DNA from: an uncultured Erysipelotrichaceae bacterium
Lineage (GTDB): Bacteria > Bacillota_I > Bacilli_A > RF39 > UBA660
Assembly: GCA_902803685.1 (NCBI GenBank)
Contig: CADCQR010000015.1
Coordinates: 1-9,795 of the forward strand
Direction of reading: 5' to 3'
DNA length: 9,795 nt
The translations under genes were made by a program, and so were the position numbers. Shown here one piece after another: positions 7,867-9,795 of the stretch (within the stretch, counting starts at the first letter, position 1; every line of letters starts with the position of its first letter). The notes beneath the pieces are model-generated. The model made no database searches. It saw nothing but the letters and a program-made list of their open reading frames with translations, and was not told the origin of the DNA.

Positions 7867-7881
7867 AAAAATCACTCCTTT
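7864..7881 (-). promoter_or_regulatory. Strong ribosome site facing an ATT codon
   Basis: On the minus strand AAAGGAG (7881-7875) is followed after eight bases by ATT (7866-7864). This is optimal spacing, yet no ATG, GTG or TTG lies at a usable distance downstream. The nearest ATG (7848) is 26 bases from the site. This geometry is the reason for preferring an ATT start for the small membrane protein. Confidence 0.55.
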
Positions 7882-7894
7882 CTTTTTATGGTAG

Positions 7895-7918
7895 TGTGAA
7901 ATCTTTATATACTTCACA
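7895..7918 (-). repeat. Small inverted repeat in the leader of the membrane operon
   Basis: TGTGAA (7895-7900) and TTCACA (7913-7918) can form a 6-bp stem with a 12-base loop, 14 bases upstream of the ribosome site of the small membrane protein. It could be an operator or a leader hairpin. Short, so weak support. Confidence 0.3.
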
Positions 7919-7986
7919 TACCATTTCCCTTTATTTTTTAATAATTTTTATTATTTTTATCAATCACTCCCTTTTTTGAGTGTCTT

Positions 7987-8016
7987 TTTATATAAAATCT
8001 TATTTTTATCTATCAA
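7987..8016 (-). promoter_or_regulatory. Probable promoter of the membrane operon
   Basis: Minus strand: TTGATA (8016-8011) and TATAAA (7992-7987), spacer 18 (16 for the overlapping TATATA). Transcription would start near 7980, leaving a leader of about 115 bases that contains a CACTC/GAGTG hairpin and the inverted repeat at 7895-7918. It abuts the insertion sequence, and its -35 shares bases 8011-8016 with the weak -35 of the transposase promoter on the other strand. Confidence 0.4.
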
Positions 8017-8039
8017 AAAATGACATTACCAGATATAAT
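8011..8039 (+). promoter_or_regulatory. Transposase promoter
   Basis: A consensus -10 TATAAT (8034-8039) with a weak -35 (TATCAA, 8011-8016) 17 bases upstream. The start would be near 8046, inside the loop of the 11-bp inverted repeat, so the element's own mRNA would contain only the right arm of that repeat. Confidence 0.5.
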
Positions 8040-8080
8040 GTTTTTAGAAACAATAACAAAACGAATCGAGGTAATGTCAT
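8020..8080 (+). promoter_or_regulatory. 11-bp inverted repeat hiding the transposase ribosome site
   Basis: ATGACATTACC (8020-8030) and GGTAATGTCAT (8070-8080) are perfect complements separated by 39 bases. The right arm covers part of the GAGG ribosome site (8068-8071) and the first two bases of the ATG (8079-8081). In a transcript entering from outside, both arms are present and the start site would be closed; in a transcript from the internal TATAAT only the right arm is present and the site is open. IS10 and IS50 are known to use the same logic. An alternative is a transposase-binding site at the element's end. Confidence 0.65.
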
Positions 8081-9508
8081 GCCTAAAATTATATCAGTTA
8101 TTATTAAATTTTTAAATAGAATTAATAAAATTATTTGGAAAATTATCATTTTTCTTTCTAAATTCATCAAAGTTGATGATATTAATAAGATTGATAGTAA
8201 ACCAACTAATGAGCGTTATCGTCTTTTCAAAGTTGATGAACCAGCTATTATAGAACCTTTGTTACTATTGAACATAAGGACCATAAGCAATTAATTAAAG
8301 ATAATAATATTAAACCAGTAAAACGTCGTAATAGCAAACAAATTACTATCAATGTTCATTGCCCTTGTTGTAATGCACCTAAGGATTATCTTTATGATAA
8401 TACTGGTAAACAAAATCAATTCGAATGTAAAGTTTGTTCTTATATCTTTTCTCTTAACAAAAAAACTGATAAAGATATAGTCTTAAAGTGTCCTCATTGT
8501 ACCAATGTTTTAGATCATAGAACTTCTAGATCTGACTTTGATGTTTATTTTTGTCGTAACCCTAAATGTTCTTATTATCTTAATAATCTTGCTTCTCTCA
8601 CGTTATCTGATAAAAAGAAGTTTGAGAAAAATCCAACATTGTTTAAACTTCATTATGCTTATAGAAAATTTAACATTGATTTTCCATCTCTTCAAAAAGA
8701 TTATCGTGATTTTATTAAATATCCTATTGATATCTCTCATGCTTATTCATCTCAATACATTATTGGTTTATGCCTTACTTATCACGTTAATTATGGTATG
8801 AGTTATAGACAAACCGCCACTTTACTTCGTGATGTTCATGAAGCTTATATTTCTTACAAAACTGTTGAAAATTATTGCAAGGCTGTTTCTTCTATCGTTC
8901 ATCCTTTGTTAGAATTCTATCCTTATGATCTTTCTGATACTATCGCAGCTGATTAGACTTATATCAAAATACTCGGTAAAACAAATTATATCTTCTTTTA
9001 TTTTGATTCTATTAAGAAGATTGTTACTTCTTATAGAGTTTTTGAAAAGAGAGATTCTTTATCTTCAATCAAAGCTGCATATTCTACATTATCTAAATAT
9101 GATGTTTTACCTGAATCTTTGAAGGTTATTTCTGATGGTAATCCTATTTATAATGTAGCTGTTCAATATTGGTGTGAGCATGGCTTACCATTTAAACTCT
9201 TTCAAGTTATTGGTCTTACAAATCTAGATAATACTTCTAAAGAGTATAGAAGTCAAAAGCAAATCATCGAAAGACATAATCGAACTTTAAAATAGTATTA
9301 TCGACCTAAAGGTGGTTTTACTTCTCTAGATAATGCCAATAGTTATATGATTCTATTTTCTACTTGTTTTAACTTTCTTAGACCTAATTCATCTCTTGGA
9401 TGGAAAACTCCAGTTGAATTAAATGAACTAAAAGAGATTTCTAATATGCCCAACAAATGGATTGAACTTATTAATATAAGTTATAAATATATTGATATCT
9501 ATGGTTAA
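8079..9508 (+). pseudogene. Zinc-ribbon DDE transposase, broken by a frameshift and two TAG codons
   Basis: Reading 8079-8260 in one frame and 8261-9508 in the next gives a coherent protein of about 476 residues. The N-terminal part is basic. Two Cys4 zinc ribbons follow (CPCC at 8360, CKVC at 8426; CPHC at 8489, then Cys at 8552 and 8567), for DNA binding. A DDE catalytic core comes next: Asp 8951-8953 in 'AAD*TYIK', Asp 9134-9136 in SDGNP, and Glu 9269-9271 in QIIERHNR. The core resembles IS6/IS240-like integrases. Lesions: a one-base loss in the T run at 8258-8260 (CCTTTTGTT would restore EPFVTIEH); TAG at 8954-8956 where relatives have Glu (DETYIK); and TAG at 9293-9295 where relatives have Gln (LKQ). 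ATG 8079 follows GAGG by seven bases. The three catalytic residues themselves are intact. The longest surviving open piece is 8639-8956. The family assignment is from memory of motifs. Confidence 0.88.
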
Positions 9509-9531
9509 GTTTTTTTAATTTAGTCCTTAAC
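9504..9531 (+). repeat. Hairpin at the transposase stop codon
   Basis: GTTAAG (9504-9509), which includes the TAA stop, can pair with CTTAAC (9526-9531), loop 16 bases, followed by a T-rich stretch. It may be a weak terminator or part of the element's right end. Confidence 0.35.
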
Positions 9532-9582
9532 TTATTTTCATTATGCACAAATTTTAATTAATTCTATTTTCAAAGATCATTT

Positions 9583-9607
9583 TCTAACTTTTTAAATTAG
9601 ATTTTTT
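9583..9607 (+). terminator. Weak candidate terminator after the insertion sequence
   Basis: TCTAA (9583-9587) and TTAGA (9597-9601) form a 5-bp stem, extendable by inner T/A pairs, followed directly by six T (9602-9607). It has the right layout but a short, AT-only-leaning stem, so it would be inefficient if real. Confidence 0.35.
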
Positions 9608-9690
9608 GTCATCCATTGATGTTACTTTAGTATGTCTAGTTTTCCATAAAACTTTTCACACTATCTTTTTGTTTATTATTGAATATTCTG

Positions 9691-9742
9691 TATAAGATAA
9701 TATTTTTGATATTAAAATATCAAACGTTTAGCTTATCTTATA
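9691..9742. repeat. Nested double palindrome
   Basis: An outer pair TATAAGATAA (9691-9700) and TTATCTTATA (9733-9742) is a perfect 10-bp inverted repeat. Nested inside it is a second perfect pair, TTTGATATT (9705-9713) and AATATCAAA (9716-9724), with a 2-base centre. Together they make a 52-base structure that could extrude as a cruciform or bind a dimeric protein. There is no T-run beside it and no gene between 9509 and 9795, so neither terminator nor operator function can be assigned. Confidence 0.6.
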
Positions 9743-9795
9743 TTTAAATTATATATTATTAGCAATTATAAGTCTATATTACTATATTTTTATTA

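Larger units (their letters stand above)
8020..9531 (+). mobile_element. Degenerate insertion sequence (ends approximate)
   Basis: One decayed DDE transposase gene with its own promoter and flanking hairpins. Exact ends are not established: I found no convincing terminal inverted repeats with a matching target duplication. The left limit is set at the 11-bp repeat before the gene, the right limit at the hairpin after its stop. A 10-bp inverted match (7892-7901 with 9654-9663) could mark wider ends but lacks a target duplication. Codon use differs from the neighbours (T-ending codons such as CGT, CTT and TCT dominate), consistent with an acquired element. Confidence 0.75.

Noticed and set aside
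7964..7990. Plus-strand hairpin CACTC...GAGTG followed by T-rich sequence as a terminator
   Set aside because: Stem of only 5 bp and no plus-strand gene upstream of it; more likely part of the minus-strand leader or the element edge.
8538..9122. Open frames at 8538-8801 and 8925-9122
   Set aside because: They are out-of-frame shadows of the transposase; the real frame carries the zinc-ribbon and DDE motifs.
1..9795. CRISPR arrays, tRNA or rRNA genes
   Set aside because: No regularly spaced repeats, no cloverleaf-like segments and no GC-rich conserved RNA stretches were seen.

Overview
The window is about 70% A+T and reads as chromosome or mobile-element DNA of a low-GC Gram-positive lineage. 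Shine-Dalgarno sites are strong (AAGGAG, AGGAGG), the standard bacterial code suffices for the intact genes, and there is a sortase-type surface protein with a 'PDTA' variant of the LPXTG motif. That style of surface protein fits uncultured gut Bacilli/Mollicutes-like clades (inference; no rRNA or marker gene is present to prove it).

Layout from left to right: (1) A minus-strand two-gene operon (3680 to 103) has its own promoter at 3752-3779 and a terminator overlapping the last stop codon. It encodes a 963-residue uncharacterised protein with a conserved C-terminal module of a type I associate with phage and integrative elements, followed one base away by a 228-residue protein with an 'ALYN..GMG' domain. 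(2) Divergently, on the plus strand (3985-5631), is a secreted, wall-anchored protein with a TQXA/thioester-type domain, a SpaA-like domain and an LPXTG-like anchor. It starts at TTG and ends at a strong terminator. (3) Positions 5758-6021 are a gene-free, very AT-rich stretch between convergent genes, holding an overlapping set of inverted repeats. (4) A minus-strand membrane operon (7866 to 6101) pairs a small three-helix membrane protein with a CPBP-family intramembrane protease that carries an extra C-terminal domain of about 170 residues. (5) From about 8020 to 9508 lies a decayed insertion sequence: a zinc-ribbon DDE transposase gene broken by one frameshift and two TAG codons. (6) Positions 9509-9795 have no gene, but contain a large nested palindrome.

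The most informative signals are these. An 11-bp perfect inverted repeat around the transposase promoter would hide the ribosome site in read-through transcripts but not in the element's own transcript. The surface protein keeps the TQxA glutamine but appears to lack the partner cysteine of a thioester. The small membrane protein is best explained by an ATT start codon. The two-gene operon at the left is built from conserved but functionally unassigned domains. I did not find a clear new defence or regulatory system; the left operon is the best candidate for undescribed biology.
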